A DNA stretch of 64,000 nucleotides from Lelliottia nimipressuralis (GTDB lineage: Bacteria; Pseudomonadota; Gammaproteobacteria; Enterobacterales; Enterobacteriaceae), in the NCBI RefSeq assembly GCF_004402045.1, contig NZ_SOMG01000021.1:62001-126000 (forward strand), read 5' to 3'. Below, piece after piece: positions 55,807 through 64,000 of the stretch. Made by a program: the position numbers and the translations under genes. The notes below the pieces were generated by a model. That model was not told the DNA's origin, made no database searches, and saw only the letters and a list, made by a program, of their open reading frames with translations. Every line of letters starts with the position of its first letter. Positions within the stretch are counted from its first letter, which is position 1.

Positions 55807-56817
55807 TTAGATATGCGTAACGATTTCTTTAATCAACTGCGGCCCTTTAAAAATAAAGCCGGAATAAATTTGCACCAGCGATGCTCCCGCCGCCATCTTC
55901 TCGCGTGCAGCAATCACTGAGTCAATGCCGCCAACACCAATAATCGGCAGGCGCCCTTTTAATTCCGCAGACAGGGCGCGAATAATTTCGGTGCTTTTTA
56001 ATTGTACCGGGCGGCCACTTAACCCACCCGCTTCGTCACAGTTTTTCATTCCCTGAACGAGGGAACGATCGAGCGTGGTATTGGTTGCAATCACGCCATC
56101 AATATTATGACGAACTAAACTGTCGGCAACCTGGATCAATTCTTCAGCAGAAAGATCCGGGGCGATCTTAACCGCCACCGGAACATATTTATGGTGGATC
56201 GTCTGGAGCTCATTTTGTTTATTTTTAATGGCACTCAGAAGATCGTCCAGCGCTTCGCCATATTGTAAGGAACGCAGACCCGGGGTATTGGGTGAGGAAA
56301 TATTCACCGCAATATAACCGGCGTAGGCGTAGACTTTTTCCATACAAATCAGATAGTCATCTTTACCCTGTTCAACCGGCGTATCTTTATTTTTGCCGAT
56401 ATTGATACCTAATATCCCATCAAAATGGGCTTTTTTTACGTTCTCAACAAGGTAATCAACACCGTGGTTGTTGAAACCCATGCGGTTGATCAGCCCTTCG
56501 GCTTCAACCAGACGGAACAGGCGCGGCTTGTCATTTCCCGGCTGCGGGCGCGGGGTGACGGTACCGATTTCGAGGGAGCCAAAGCCCATTGCGCCCAGGG
56601 CGTCAATGCACTCGCCATTTTTGTCCAGACCGGCCGCCAGACCCAGCGGGTTTTTAAAGGTCAGACCCATGCACTGCACAGGTTTTTCCGGCACATTCTG
56701 ACGCACCAGAGCGGCCAGCGGCGTTCCGGTAATACGACGTAATTGCTGGAATGTAAATTCATGAGCGCGCTCAGGGTCGAGCTGGAAAAGGGCTTTACGA
56801 ACGAAGGGGTAGTACAT
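55807..56817 (-). CDS. pyrD: PyrD, class 2 dihydroorotate dehydrogenase (quinone)
   Basis: A membrane-associated FMN enzyme oxidising dihydroorotate to orotate with quinone, the fourth step of pyrimidine synthesis. It has 336 aa from ATG 56817 ([20 protein letters not shown]), the E. coli start; an open frame nine codons longer is not used. Visible are [20 protein letters not shown], catalytic-loop Ser in [10 protein letters not shown] and FMN site [21 protein letters not shown] start hairpin and PurR box upstream show its control by pyrimidines and purines. Confidence 0.97.
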   Translation of the reverse strand: MYYPFVRKALFQLDPERAHEFTFQQLRRITGTPLAALVRQNVPEKPVQCMGLTFKNPLGLAAGLDKNGECIDALGAMGFGSLEIGTVTPRPQPGNDKPRLFRLVEAEGLINRMGFNNHGVDYLVENVKKAHFDGILGINIGKNKDTPVEQGKDDYLICMEKVYAYAGYIAVNISSPNTPGLRSLQYGEALDDLLSAIKNKQNELQTIHHKYVPVAVKIAPDLSAEELIQVADSLVRHNIDGVIATNTTLDRSLVQGMKNCDEAGGLSGRPVQLKSTEIIRALSAELKGRLPIIGVGGIDSVIAAREKMAAGASLVQIYSGFIFKGPQLIKEIVTHI

Positions 56818-56832
56818 GAACTCTCCTGGATT

Positions 56833-56850
56833 CCCGGTGTGCAAACCGGG
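56833..56850 (-). promoter_or_regulatory. pyrD leader hairpin (start-site switching)
   Basis: On the minus strand CCCGGTTTGCACACCGGG can fold at the 5' end of the mRNA and sits just before the ribosome site CAGGAGAG. In E. coli, transcripts that start with C in CTP excess form this hairpin and are not translated, while starts at G further on escape. The layout here is the same. Confidence 0.85.
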
Positions 56851-56912
56851 AGGGGATTATGGGCGATCGCAGCGCGAAAGGGAATTGACCTGCGGCAAAA
56901 AATCCGCGTAAA

Positions 56913-56928
56913 ACGCAATCGTTTACCT
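56913..56928 (-). promoter_or_regulatory. PurR box of pyrD
   Basis: ACGCAATCGTTTACCT matches the PurR consensus ACGCAAACGTTTNCNT at nearly all positions and lies about 60 bp upstream of the leader hairpin, the known place of PurR control of pyrD in E. coli. Confidence 0.8.
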
Positions 56929-57065
56929 GGTGAGGCATTTCTTATGCTCTTTTTCGCATTTTAATTGCAGATAAATCATTTAGTGGAATAACCGCGCGGT
57001 GTCACACTCCTGAAAATTGTTATGAATGTTAGATAAAAGCAAACAATTAGTTATAAGGAGGAAGT

Positions 57066-57641
57066 ATGCGCGTCATTACTCTGGCCGGAAGTCCACGATT
57101 CCCTTCGCGTTCCAGCGCCCTGCTGGAATATGCCCGTGAAAAGCTCCATGCCCTGGATGTGGAAGTGTGCCACTGGAACCTGCATAACTTCGAACCTGAG
57201 GATCTACTCTACGCTCGTTTTGACAGCCCCGCGCTCAAAACCCTGACGGAACAGCTTAAAGGCGCTGACGGTTTAATCGTGGCAACGCCTATTTATAAAG
57301 CCTCTTTTTCCGGTGCACTGAAAACCCTGCTTGACCTGCTTCCCGAACGCGCGCTGGATGGCAAAGTGGTGTTGCCCCTGGCCACAGGCGGCACGGTGGC
57401 CCATTTACTGGCGGTGGATTATGCCCTGAAGCCGGTCCTGAACGCGTTGAAAGCGCAGGAGATCCTCCACGGCGTCTTCGCGGATGACTCCCAGGTCATT
57501 GACTATCAGCACAAACCTCACTTTACGCCAAATCTGCAAACCCGCCTCGATAACGCTCTGGAAACCTTCTGGCATGCCCTGCACCGCAGGGATATCCAGG
57601 CCCCGGCGTTTGGTCAGCCTCAAGGAGTCGCCCATGTTTAA
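57066..57641 (+). CDS. ssuE: SsuE, NADPH-dependent FMN reductase
   Basis: SsuE supplies reduced FMN to the alkanesulfonate monooxygenase SsuD. The 191-aa flavodoxin-like protein begins MRVITLAGSPRFPSRSSALL, with ATPIYKASFSGALKTLLDLL near 78-97 and the family pi-helix region. The ribosome site AAGGAGGAAG is strong. It heads the ssuEADCB operon (sulfur starvation, Cbl-dependent in E. coli) and overlaps ssuA by 8 bp. Confidence 0.96.
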   Translation: MRVITLAGSPRFPSRSSALLEYAREKLHALDVEVCHWNLHNFEPEDLLYARFDSPALKTLTEQLKGADGLIVATPIYKASFSGALKTLLDLLPERALDGKVVLPLATGGTVAHLLAVDYALKPVLNALKAQEILHGVFADDSQVIDYQHKPHFTPNLQTRLDNALETFWHALHRRDIQAPAFGQPQGVAHV

Positions 57642-58596
57642 AACGTTAACCCGTATCGGGCTGGCAGGTCTTATGGCGCTTACGTCGCTGGCCCATGCTG
57701 CAGAAACGTCACCTGAAAGTTTACGCATTGGTTATCAAAAAGGCAGCGTGAGCATGGTGCTGGCAAAAAGCCACCAGCTTCTGGAAAAACGCTTCCCGGA
57801 CACCAAATTCTCCTGGGTTGAGTTCCCTGCAGGTCCCCAGATGCTGGAGGCCCTGAACGTTGGCAGTATCGATCTCGGCAGTACGGGCGATATCCCGCCA
57901 ATATTCGCCCAGGCCGCGGGGGCGGACCTCGTCTATGTCGGCGTTGAGCCTCCCAAGCCGAAGGCTGAGGTGATTCTGGTCCCTGAAAATAGCGACATTA
58001 AAAGCGTCGCCGATCTTAAAGGTCATAAAGTCGCGTTCCAGAAAGGTTCCAGCTCGCATAACCTGCTGCTGCGCGCCCTGCAGGAAGCCGGGCTCAAGTT
58101 CACTGATATTCAGCCTGTTTACTTGACGCCTGCCGACGCCCGCGCCGCGTTCCAGCAGAAGAACGTTGATGCCTGGGCCATCTGGGATCCGTACTACTCC
58201 GCCGCACTGCTACAGGGCGGCGTGCGGGTACTTAAAGATGGCGCCACGCTGAAACAGACCGGTTCGTTCTACCTTGCCGCAAGGCCGTATGCGGAAAAGA
58301 ACGGCGCATTTATTCAGGGTGTCCTTGATACCTTTACCCAGGCCGATGCGCTGACCCAGAGCCAGCGTCAGGCGAGTATTGCCCTGCTGGCGAAAACCAT
58401 GGGCTTGCCTGAACCGGTGATTGCGAGCTATCTCAGCCATCGTCCGCCGACCACCATTACGCCTGTGGACGCGCACGTCGCCGCACTTCAGCAACAAACC
58501 GCTGACCTCTTCTATCAAAATCACCTGGTTCCTAAGCAGGTGGATATTCGTGAACGTATCTGGCAACCCGCAGGCAAAGAAGGAACAAAATCATGA
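57634..58596 (+). CDS. ssuA: SsuA, alkanesulfonate-binding periplasmic protein
   Basis: A 320-aa solute-binding protein for aliphatic sulfonates. The start is ATG 57634 ([20 protein letters not shown]), with a signal peptide cut near HAAE at residue 22; the open frame further upstream lies in ssuE and is not used. Conserved [17 protein letters not shown] and [17 protein letters not shown] sit in the ligand-binding lobes. It overlaps ssuE by 8 bp and ssuD by 4 bp. Confidence 0.96.
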   Translation: MFKTLTRIGLAGLMALTSLAHAAETSPESLRIGYQKGSVSMVLAKSHQLLEKRFPDTKFSWVEFPAGPQMLEALNVGSIDLGSTGDIPPIFAQAAGADLVYVGVEPPKPKAEVILVPENSDIKSVADLKGHKVAFQKGSSSHNLLLRALQEAGLKFTDIQPVYLTPADARAAFQQKNVDAWAIWDPYYSAALLQGGVRVLKDGATLKQTGSFYLAARPYAEKNGAFIQGVLDTFTQADALTQSQRQASIALLAKTMGLPEPVIASYLSHRPPTTITPVDAHVAALQQQTADLFYQNHLVPKQVDIRERIWQPAGKEGTKS

Positions 58597-59738
58597 GTCT
58601 GAATCTTTTCTGGTTTTTACCCACCCACGGTGATGGACACTATCTTGGTACAGAAGAGGGTTCACGCCCGGTTGACCATGGCTATTTGCAGCAGATTGCG
58701 CAGGCGGCAGACCGAATCGGTTTTACCGGCGTGCTGATCCCGACCGGACGGTCATGTGAAGATGCCTGGCTGGTCGCCGCGTCGATGATCCCGGTCACCC
58801 AGCGTCTGAAGTTCCTGGTCGCGTTACGCCCGAGCGTCGTCTCCCCCACCGTGGCGGCGCGTCAGGCGGCAACTCTGGACAGGCTTTCCAACGGACGAGC
58901 CCTGTTTAACCTGGTGACGGGCAGCGATCCGCAGGAGCTGGCGGGTGATGGCGTGTTCCTCGACCATACCGAGCGCTATGAAGCCTCCGCCGAGTTCACC
59001 CGCGTCTGGCGGCGTCTGCTGGAAGGTGAAACCGTCACCTTTGAAGGCAAGCATATTCACGTTCGTGACGCGAAACTCTACTTCCCACCGGTGCAGCAAC
59101 CGCGCCCGCCCCTCTACTTTGGCGGATCGTCGGATGTGGCGCAGGACCTGGCGGCAGAGCAAGTCGACCTTTATCTGACCTGGGGCGAACCGCCCGAGCT
59201 GGTGAAAGAAAAAATTGCCCAGGTACGCGCTAAAGCGGCCGCCCATGGCCGCAAGGTGCGCTTCGGCATTCGCCTGCATGTGATTGTGCGTGAAACTAAT
59301 GAAGAAGCCTGGCAGGCGGCCGACCGTCTGATTTCCCATCTGGATGATGAGACCATCGCGAAAGCCCAGGCCGCGTTTGCCAAAACCGACTCCGTTGGAC
59401 AGCACCGGATGGCGTCCCTGCACAACGGCAAGCGCGAGAATCTGGAGATCAGTCCGAACCTGTGGGCGGGCGTCGGTCTGGTGCGCGGCGGCGCGGGCAC
59501 AGCGCTGGTCGGCGACGGTCCGACCGTGGCAGCACGTATTAATGAATACGCAGACCTTGGGATCGACAGCTTTATTCTCTCTGGTTATCCACACCTGGAA
59601 GAGGCTTACAAAGTGGGCGAGCTGTTATTCCCGCATCTGGATGTTGCCATTCCGGAAATTCCGCAGCCACAGCCGCTCCAGCTTCAGGGCGAAGCCGTGG
59701 CGAACGAGTTTATTCCACGCAAAGCCGCACAGAGCTAA
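58593..59738 (+). CDS. ssuD: SsuD, FMNH2-dependent alkanesulfonate monooxygenase
   Basis: SsuD cleaves alkanesulfonates to sulfite and an aldehyde. The 381-aa luciferase-like TIM barrel starts [20 protein letters not shown] and contains [14 protein letters not shown] (about 109-122) and [15 protein letters not shown] near 331-345, typical for SsuD. Length equals E. coli SsuD. It is coupled to ssuA by an ATGA overlap, and 9 bp separate it from ssuC. Confidence 0.97.
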   Translation: MSLNLFWFLPTHGDGHYLGTEEGSRPVDHGYLQQIAQAADRIGFTGVLIPTGRSCEDAWLVAASMIPVTQRLKFLVALRPSVVSPTVAARQAATLDRLSNGRALFNLVTGSDPQELAGDGVFLDHTERYEASAEFTRVWRRLLEGETVTFEGKHIHVRDAKLYFPPVQQPRPPLYFGGSSDVAQDLAAEQVDLYLTWGEPPELVKEKIAQVRAKAAAHGRKVRFGIRLHVIVRETNEEAWQAADRLISHLDDETIAKAQAAFAKTDSVGQHRMASLHNGKRENLEISPNLWAGVGLVRGGAGTALVGDGPTVAARINEYADLGIDSFILSGYPHLEEAYKVGELLFPHLDVAIPEIPQPQPLQLQGEAVANEFIPRKAAQS

Positions 59739-59747
59739 GGAGTGACC

Positions 59748-60539
59748 ATGTCTGCCACCTCACAAAAATGGCTGCTGCGCGCCGCCCCGTGGTTTTTACC
59801 CGTCGGCATTGTGGCTCTCTGGCAGCTCGCGTCGTCCACCGGCTGGCTGTCGAGCCGCATTCTGCCCTCTCCGGAGGGCGTCGTCGAAGCCTTCTGGTCG
59901 CTGAGCGTCAGCGGGGAGCTGTGGCAGCATCTGGCGATCAGCTCCTGGCGCGCGGTGATTGGATTTTCCATCGGCGGCAGCATCGGTCTGGTTCTGGGCT
60001 TGATTAGCGGTCTTTCCCGCTGGGGCGAGCGGCTGCTGGATACGTCCATTCAGATGCTGCGTAATGTTCCGCATCTGGCGCTGATCCCGCTGGTGATTTT
60101 GTGGTTTGGTATTGATGAGAGCGCCAAGATCTTCCTCGTGGCGCTGGGCACGCTGTTCCCGATTTACATCAATACCTGGCACGGCATCCGCAATATCGAT
60201 CGCGGCCTGGTCGAGATGGCGCGCAGCTACGGTTTATCAGGCTTCGCGCTTTTTACCCACGTCATTCTCCCCGGTGCCCTGCCCTCCATTATGGTCGGGG
60301 TGCGTTTTGCGCTCGGCCTGATGTGGCTGACGCTGATTGTCGCGGAAACCATTTCAGCCAACTCTGGCATTGGTTATCTGGCAATGAACGCCCGCGAATT
60401 CCTGCAAACGGACGTGGTCGTGGTCGCCATTATCCTTTACGCCCTGCTCGGCAAGCTTGCCGACGTCAGCGCCCAGTGGCTGGAGCGCAGCTGGCTGCGC
60501 TGGAATCCGGCCTACACCACTCAGGAGGCGAAAGCATGA
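59748..60539 (+). CDS. ssuC: SsuC, alkanesulfonate ABC permease
   Basis: A 263-aa permease of the BPD-transp family with about six membrane segments. It starts at ATG 59748 ([20 protein letters not shown]), after AAGGAGTG. The ATPase-contact loop [22 protein letters not shown] near 164-185 follows the EAA pattern. It is the fourth gene of ssuEADCB and overlaps ssuB by 4 bp. Confidence 0.96.
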   Translation: MSATSQKWLLRAAPWFLPVGIVALWQLASSTGWLSSRILPSPEGVVEAFWSLSVSGELWQHLAISSWRAVIGFSIGGSIGLVLGLISGLSRWGERLLDTSIQMLRNVPHLALIPLVILWFGIDESAKIFLVALGTLFPIYINTWHGIRNIDRGLVEMARSYGLSGFALFTHVILPGALPSIMVGVRFALGLMWLTLIVAETISANSGIGYLAMNAREFLQTDVVVVAIILYALLGKLADVSAQWLERSWLRWNPAYTTQEAKA

Positions 60540-61306
60540 ACACTGCCCGACTGACTCAGGGTACACCGCTGTTGCTCAGCGGCGTGATCAAACGCTACGG
60601 TGAAAACACCGTTCTTAACGGGCTGGATCTGCATATTCCAGCCGGGCAATTTGTGGCCGTTGTCGGGCGCAGCGGCGGCGGCAAGAGTACGCTGTTACGT
60701 CTTTTAGCGGGGCTGGAGTCCCCCAACGGCGGCGAAATTCTGGCTGGCACGACGCCGCTGGCCAATATTCAGGACGATACCCGCATGATGTTTCAGGATG
60801 CGCGTCTGCTGCCCTGGAAGACCGTGATGGATAACGTCGGACTGGGACTGAAGGGCAACTGGCGGGACGAAGCCCGTCGGGCGCTGGCCGCCGTAGGGCT
60901 GGAACATCGTGCAGGTGAATGGCCTGCGGCGCTGTCGGGAGGACAAAAGCAGCGTGTGGCACTTGCCCGGGCGTTAATCCATCGCCCCGGCCTGCTGTTG
61001 CTTGATGAGCCGCTCGGCGCACTCGATGCCCTGACGCGGATCGAAATGCAGGATTTGATTGGATCGCTGTGGCAGGAGCATGGTTTTACGGTGTTGCTGG
61101 TCACCCATGACGTGAGCGAAGCCGTCGCGATGGCTGACCGGGTGCTGTTAATAGAAGAAGGAAAAATTGGGCTGGATGTGACGGTAGATCTTCCTCGCCC
61201 TCGTCGTGTCGGTTCGGCAAGACTGGCGGAGCTGGAGGCAGAAGTGCTGGATCGGGTGATGAAACGTGGGGTGAATGAGCGCGCGTTGATTAAAGCTAAT
61301 GCCTGA
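60536..61306 (+). CDS. ssuB: SsuB, alkanesulfonate ABC ATPase
   Basis: A 256-aa ABC ATPase. From ATG 60536 ([20 protein letters not shown]) it has Walker [15 protein letters not shown] (about 44-57), the signature [15 protein letters not shown] and Walker [15 protein letters not shown]. The frame is open far upstream inside ssuC, but only this start gives the family length. It is the last gene of the ssu operon. Confidence 0.97.
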   Translation: MNTARLTQGTPLLLSGVIKRYGENTVLNGLDLHIPAGQFVAVVGRSGGGKSTLLRLLAGLESPNGGEILAGTTPLANIQDDTRMMFQDARLLPWKTVMDNVGLGLKGNWRDEARRALAAVGLEHRAGEWPAALSGGQKQRVALARALIHRPGLLLLDEPLGALDALTRIEMQDLIGSLWQEHGFTVLLVTHDVSEAVAMADRVLLIEEGKIGLDVTVDLPRPRRVGSARLAELEAEVLDRVMKRGVNERALIKANA

Positions 61307-61307
61307 T

Positions 61308-61343
61308 GCCCTCACCCCGCCCTCTCCTACAGGGAGAGGGCGA
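61308..61343. repeat. Short enterobacterial intergenic repeat after ssuB
   Basis: GCCCTCACCCCGCCCTCTCC followed by TACAGGGAGAGGGCG: an inverted repeat GCCCTCTCC/GGAGAGGGC with a GC-rich head, of a type scattered in many enterobacterial genomes at gene ends. Confidence 0.6.
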
Positions 61344-61351
61344 AAACACTA

Positions 61352-61377
61352 AAAACGGCAACCGAGGTTGCCGTTTT
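61352..61377. terminator. Terminator between ssuB and pepN
   Basis: A 12-bp perfect stem, AAAACGGCAACC and GGTTGCCGTTTT, followed by GCTTTTACC on the plus side. It serves the convergent ssu operon and pepN. Confidence 0.88.
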
Positions 61378-61407
61378 GCTTTTACCTGCCCACCGGGCAA
61401 TTTTTTA

Positions 61408-64000
61408 TCACGCTAAGGCTTTAGCAATCTTCTCGTACAAATCACCAGACAGATTTTCCAGCCCTTTCAGCTGCTCAAGCGCGGCACGCATCTTCGCCTG
61501 ACGCTTCGCGTCGTAGCGTTTCAGACGGATCAGCGGCTCAATCAGGCGCGACGCCACCTGCGGGTTACGGCTGTTCAGCTCGGTCAGCATTTCCACCATA
61601 AACTGATAACCGCTGCCATCTTCGGCGTGGAACGCGGCCGGGTTGCTGCTGGCAAACGCACCAATCAGGGAGCGCACGCGGTTTGGGTTGCTCATGGTAA
61701 AGGAGCGATGCTTCAGCAGGCTACGAACGGTGCTGAGTGCATCTTCCGCCGGACTGGTTGCCTGCAGAATGAACCACTTATCCATCACCAGACCATCCTG
61801 ATGCCACTTATCGTCGTACTCCTGCATCAGCGCATCACGGCAAGGCAGTTCGGCGGCGACGCTTGCGCCCAGCGCAGCCAGCGCGTCGGTCATGTTATCC
61901 GCTTCGTGATACTGCTTGCTCACCAGGGTGTTCGCCAGCTCAGTTTCACCAAACGCCAGATAGCGCAGGCAGGTGTTACGCAGAGAACGTTTACCGATGT
62001 CCGCATGTTCTACGCGATACTCATCCAGCTTGTTGACGTTATAGATTGCCAGAAACTCATCGGCAAGCTCGGTCGCCAGCGTACGGGTCAGTGCTTCACG
62101 CACCGCCACGATAGCGATCGGGTCGATAATATCAAACAGCTCGGCGATTTCGCTGGCAGACGGCAGCGTCAGGATTTCAGCCGCCAGTGCCGGGTCAATC
62201 TTCTCATCCAGCAGGATCGCGCGGAACGCGTCAGCCACATGAACAGGCAGCGACAGCGGCTGGCCCTGCTGATGACGGTTCACGTTCAGCTTGATGTAGG
62301 TCGCGAGCAGGCTTTGCGCCGCATCCCAGCGGGAGAAGTCGTTGCGCGCGTGACGCATCAGGAACGTTAGCTGCTGATCGCTCCACTTGTACTCCAGTTT
62401 GACTGGCGCTGAGAATTCGCACAGCAGCGCCGGCACCGGCTGGAAGTAGACGTTATCGAAGATAAAGGTCTGCTCGGCCTGGGTCACGTTGAGTACGTGA
62501 TGTACCGGGTGGCCCCCTTTCTGCAGTGGGATCACTTTGCCTTCGTTGTCATACAGCTCAATACTGAACGGAATGTGCAGCGGATATTTCTCTTCCTGCT
62601 CGGCCGTCGGCGGCGTGCGCTGGCTGATCGTCAGGGTGTACTGCTCGGTTTCCGGATTGTAATCGTCTTTGACGGTGACAACTGGCGTACCGGCCTGGCT
62701 GTACCAGCGGCGGAAATGAGAGAGATCGACATTAGAGGCATCTTCCATCGCCTGAACAAAATCGTCGCAGGTGGCCGCACTGCCGTCATGACGCTCAAAG
62801 TAAAGCTGCATCCCTTTCTGGAAGTTCTCTTCCCCCAGCAGGGTGTGGATCATGCGGATAATTTCAGCGCCTTTCTCATACACCGTCAGGGTGTAGAAGT
62901 TGTTCATCTCAATGACTTTATCCGGGCGGATCGGGTGCGCCATTGGGCTGGCATCTTCCGCAAACTGCAGGCCGCGCATGGTGCGCACGTTGTTGATGCG
63001 GTTCACCGCGCGTGAACCCAGATCGGAGCTGAACTCCTGGTCACGGAAGACGGTCAGGCCCTCTTTCAGGCTCAGCTGGAACCAGTCGCGGCAGGTGACG
63101 CGGTTACCGGTCCAGTTATGGAAATACTCGTGCCCGATGACGCGTTCGATATCGAGATAATCTTTATCGGTGGCAGTATCGGTACGCGCCAGCACGTATT
63201 TGGAGTTAAAGACGTTAAGGCCTTTGTTCTCCATTGCACCCATGTTGAAGAAATCGACGGCGACAATCATATAAATGTCGAGGTCATATTCGAGGCCGAA
63301 GCGCTCTTCGTCCCACTTCATGGAGTTGATGAGCGAGGTCATCGCCCACGGTGCGCGGTCCAGGTTGCCGCGGTCAACAAACAGCTCCAGCGCCACCTCG
63401 CGACCTGAGCGCGTTTTGAAAGTATCACGAAGCACGTCGAAATCACCCGCCACCAGCGCAAACAAGTAGCACGGTTTCGGGAACGGATCCTGCCACTGAA
63501 CCCAGTGACGGCCATTTTCCAGCTCCCCTTCACCCACGCGGTTACCATTGGAGAGCAGGAATGGGTAGAGCGTTTTATCGGCGATGATCTTGGTGGTGAA
63601 GCGCGCCAGAACGTCCGGGCGGTCCAGATACCAGGTAATGTGACGGAACCCTTCCGCTTCACACTGGGTGCACAGCGCCACGCCAGACTGGTAAAGCCCT
63701 TCCAGCGCCGTGTTGGCGGCAGGGCTGATTTCATTCACGATGCGCAGCGTAAAATGTTCCGGCAGGTTGTCGATGACCAGCTGGTTGTTTTCTTCTTTAT
63801 AGTCAGACCACGCTTCATCATTAATATGCAGGGAGACCAGCGTCAGGTCTTCGCCATCCAGACGCAGCGGTACGGCAGTCGCGCTATGGCGCGTTACCTG
63901 GCTCACCGCCGTCACAACGGTTTTAGTGGCATCCAGGTCAAAAGTCAGATCGATATCGCTAATCAGGTAATCCGGCGCACGGTAGTCGTGGCGGTATTTG
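61408..64000 (-). CDS. pepN: PepN, aminopeptidase N (partial, first few codons outside window)
   Basis: PepN is the major M1 zinc aminopeptidase of enterobacteria. About 864 residues are present; the frame is open to the right edge, where KYRHDYRAPDYL corresponds to E. coli residues 8-19, so only about seven codons are missing. The GAMEN motif is in NMGAMENKGLNVF, the zinc site in VIGHEYFHNWTGNRVTCRDW (HExxH), with the downstream Glu in LSLKEGLTVFRD. It is convergent with ssuB, as in E. coli. Confidence 0.97.
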   Translation of the reverse strand, partial: KYRHDYRAPDYLISDIDLTFDLDATKTVVTAVSQVTRHSATAVPLRLDGEDLTLVSLHINDEAWSDYKEENNQLVIDNLPEHFTLRIVNEISPAANTALEGLYQSGVALCTQCEAEGFRHITWYLDRPDVLARFTTKIIADKTLYPFLLSNGNRVGEGELENGRHWVQWQDPFPKPCYLFALVAGDFDVLRDTFKTRSGREVALELFVDRGNLDRAPWAMTSLINSMKWDEERFGLEYDLDIYMIVAVDFFNMGAMENKGLNVFNSKYVLARTDTATDKDYLDIERVIGHEYFHNWTGNRVTCRDWFQLSLKEGLTVFRDQEFSSDLGSRAVNRINNVRTMRGLQFAEDASPMAHPIRPDKVIEMNNFYTLTVYEKGAEIIRMIHTLLGEENFQKGMQLYFERHDGSAATCDDFVQAMEDASNVDLSHFRRWYSQAGTPVVTVKDDYNPETEQYTLTISQRTPPTAEQEEKYPLHIPFSIELYDNEGKVIPLQKGGHPVHHVLNVTQAEQTFIFDNVYFQPVPALLCEFSAPVKLEYKWSDQQLTFLMRHARNDFSRWDAAQSLLATYIKLNVNRHQQGQPLSLPVHVADAFRAILLDEKIDPALAAEILTLPSASEIAELFDIIDPIAIVAVREALTRTLATELADEFLAIYNVNKLDEYRVEHADIGKRSLRNTCLRYLAFGETELANTLVSKQYHEADNMTDALAALGASVAAELPCRDALMQEYDDKWHQDGLVMDKWFILQATSPAEDALSTVRSLLKHRSFTMSNPNRVRSLIGAFASSNPAAFHAEDGSGYQFMVEMLTELNSRNPQVASRLIEPLIRLKRYDAKRQAKMRAALEQLKGLENLSGDLYEKIAKALA

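Overview
The window is a chromosomal segment of an Enterobacteriaceae member, most likely Enterobacter or a close relative (Lelliottia, Leclercia, Kosakonia). This is inferred from gene content. The right two thirds (about 27-64 kb) follows the E. coli K-12 order around 20.5-22 min almost gene for gene: pepN, ssuBCDAE, pyrD, zapC, ycbX, rlmKL, uup, pqiABC, rmf, fabA, lonH(ycbZ), matP, ompA, sulA, sxy, yccS, yccF, helD, mgsA, csgI(yccT), yccU, hspQ, rlmI, yccX, tusE, yccA, serT. Protein similarity recalled from E. coli is high enough to fix most start codons. Differences from K-12 are a ybcL-like plus AraC-type pair between rlmI and yccX, an orphan oligopeptide-binding protein between yccA and serT, and no fimbrial cluster between ssuE and pyrD.

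Beyond serT, where E. coli carries hydrogenase genes, the window carries accessory metabolism. From the left edge: the 5' part of an anaerobic cobalamin operon (cbiA, cbiB, cbiC, partial cbiD, minus strand) under a cobalamin riboswitch; pduX (threonine kinase); and a second operon cobA, cobD and a stand-alone precorrin-2 dehydrogenase. Next is a ten-gene plus-strand cluster for fermenting glutamate by the methylaspartate route: glutamate mutase subunits S and E, the reactivase GlmL, methylaspartate ammonia-lyase, an AtuA-like/DUF4387 pair of unknown function, a glutamate/dicarboxylate-type symporter, a secreted glutaminase, a class I fumarase that probably acts as mesaconase, and a corrinoid adenosyltransferase. 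A LysR regulator lies convergent to it. The B12 genes upstream and the adenosyltransferase inside the cluster fit together: the cell makes the cofactor that its glutamate mutase needs.

The most unusual segment is 20.7-26.9 kb. Two identical tRNA-Ser(UGA) genes in direct orientation, each with its own promoter and terminator, bracket a compact dlt-like operon in the order dltD, dltX, dltB, dltA, dltC, followed by an alpha/beta hydrolase and a lone yjhX toxin-like gene. The dltX gene is a 39-codon ORF ending in FEYQKF, matching the FxYxxF C-terminus of Gram-positive DltX. The DltB homologue has Asn where the MBOAT family has its catalytic His. Gram-negative cells have no teichoic acid, so the acyl group and its acceptor are unknown.

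Regulatory sites that can be read directly include the riboswitch, a LexA box before sulA, FadR and FabR boxes before fabA, a PurR box and start hairpin before pyrD, the long ompA leader, and many hairpin terminators. No CRISPR array, insertion sequence, integrase, rRNA gene or prophage gene was seen.
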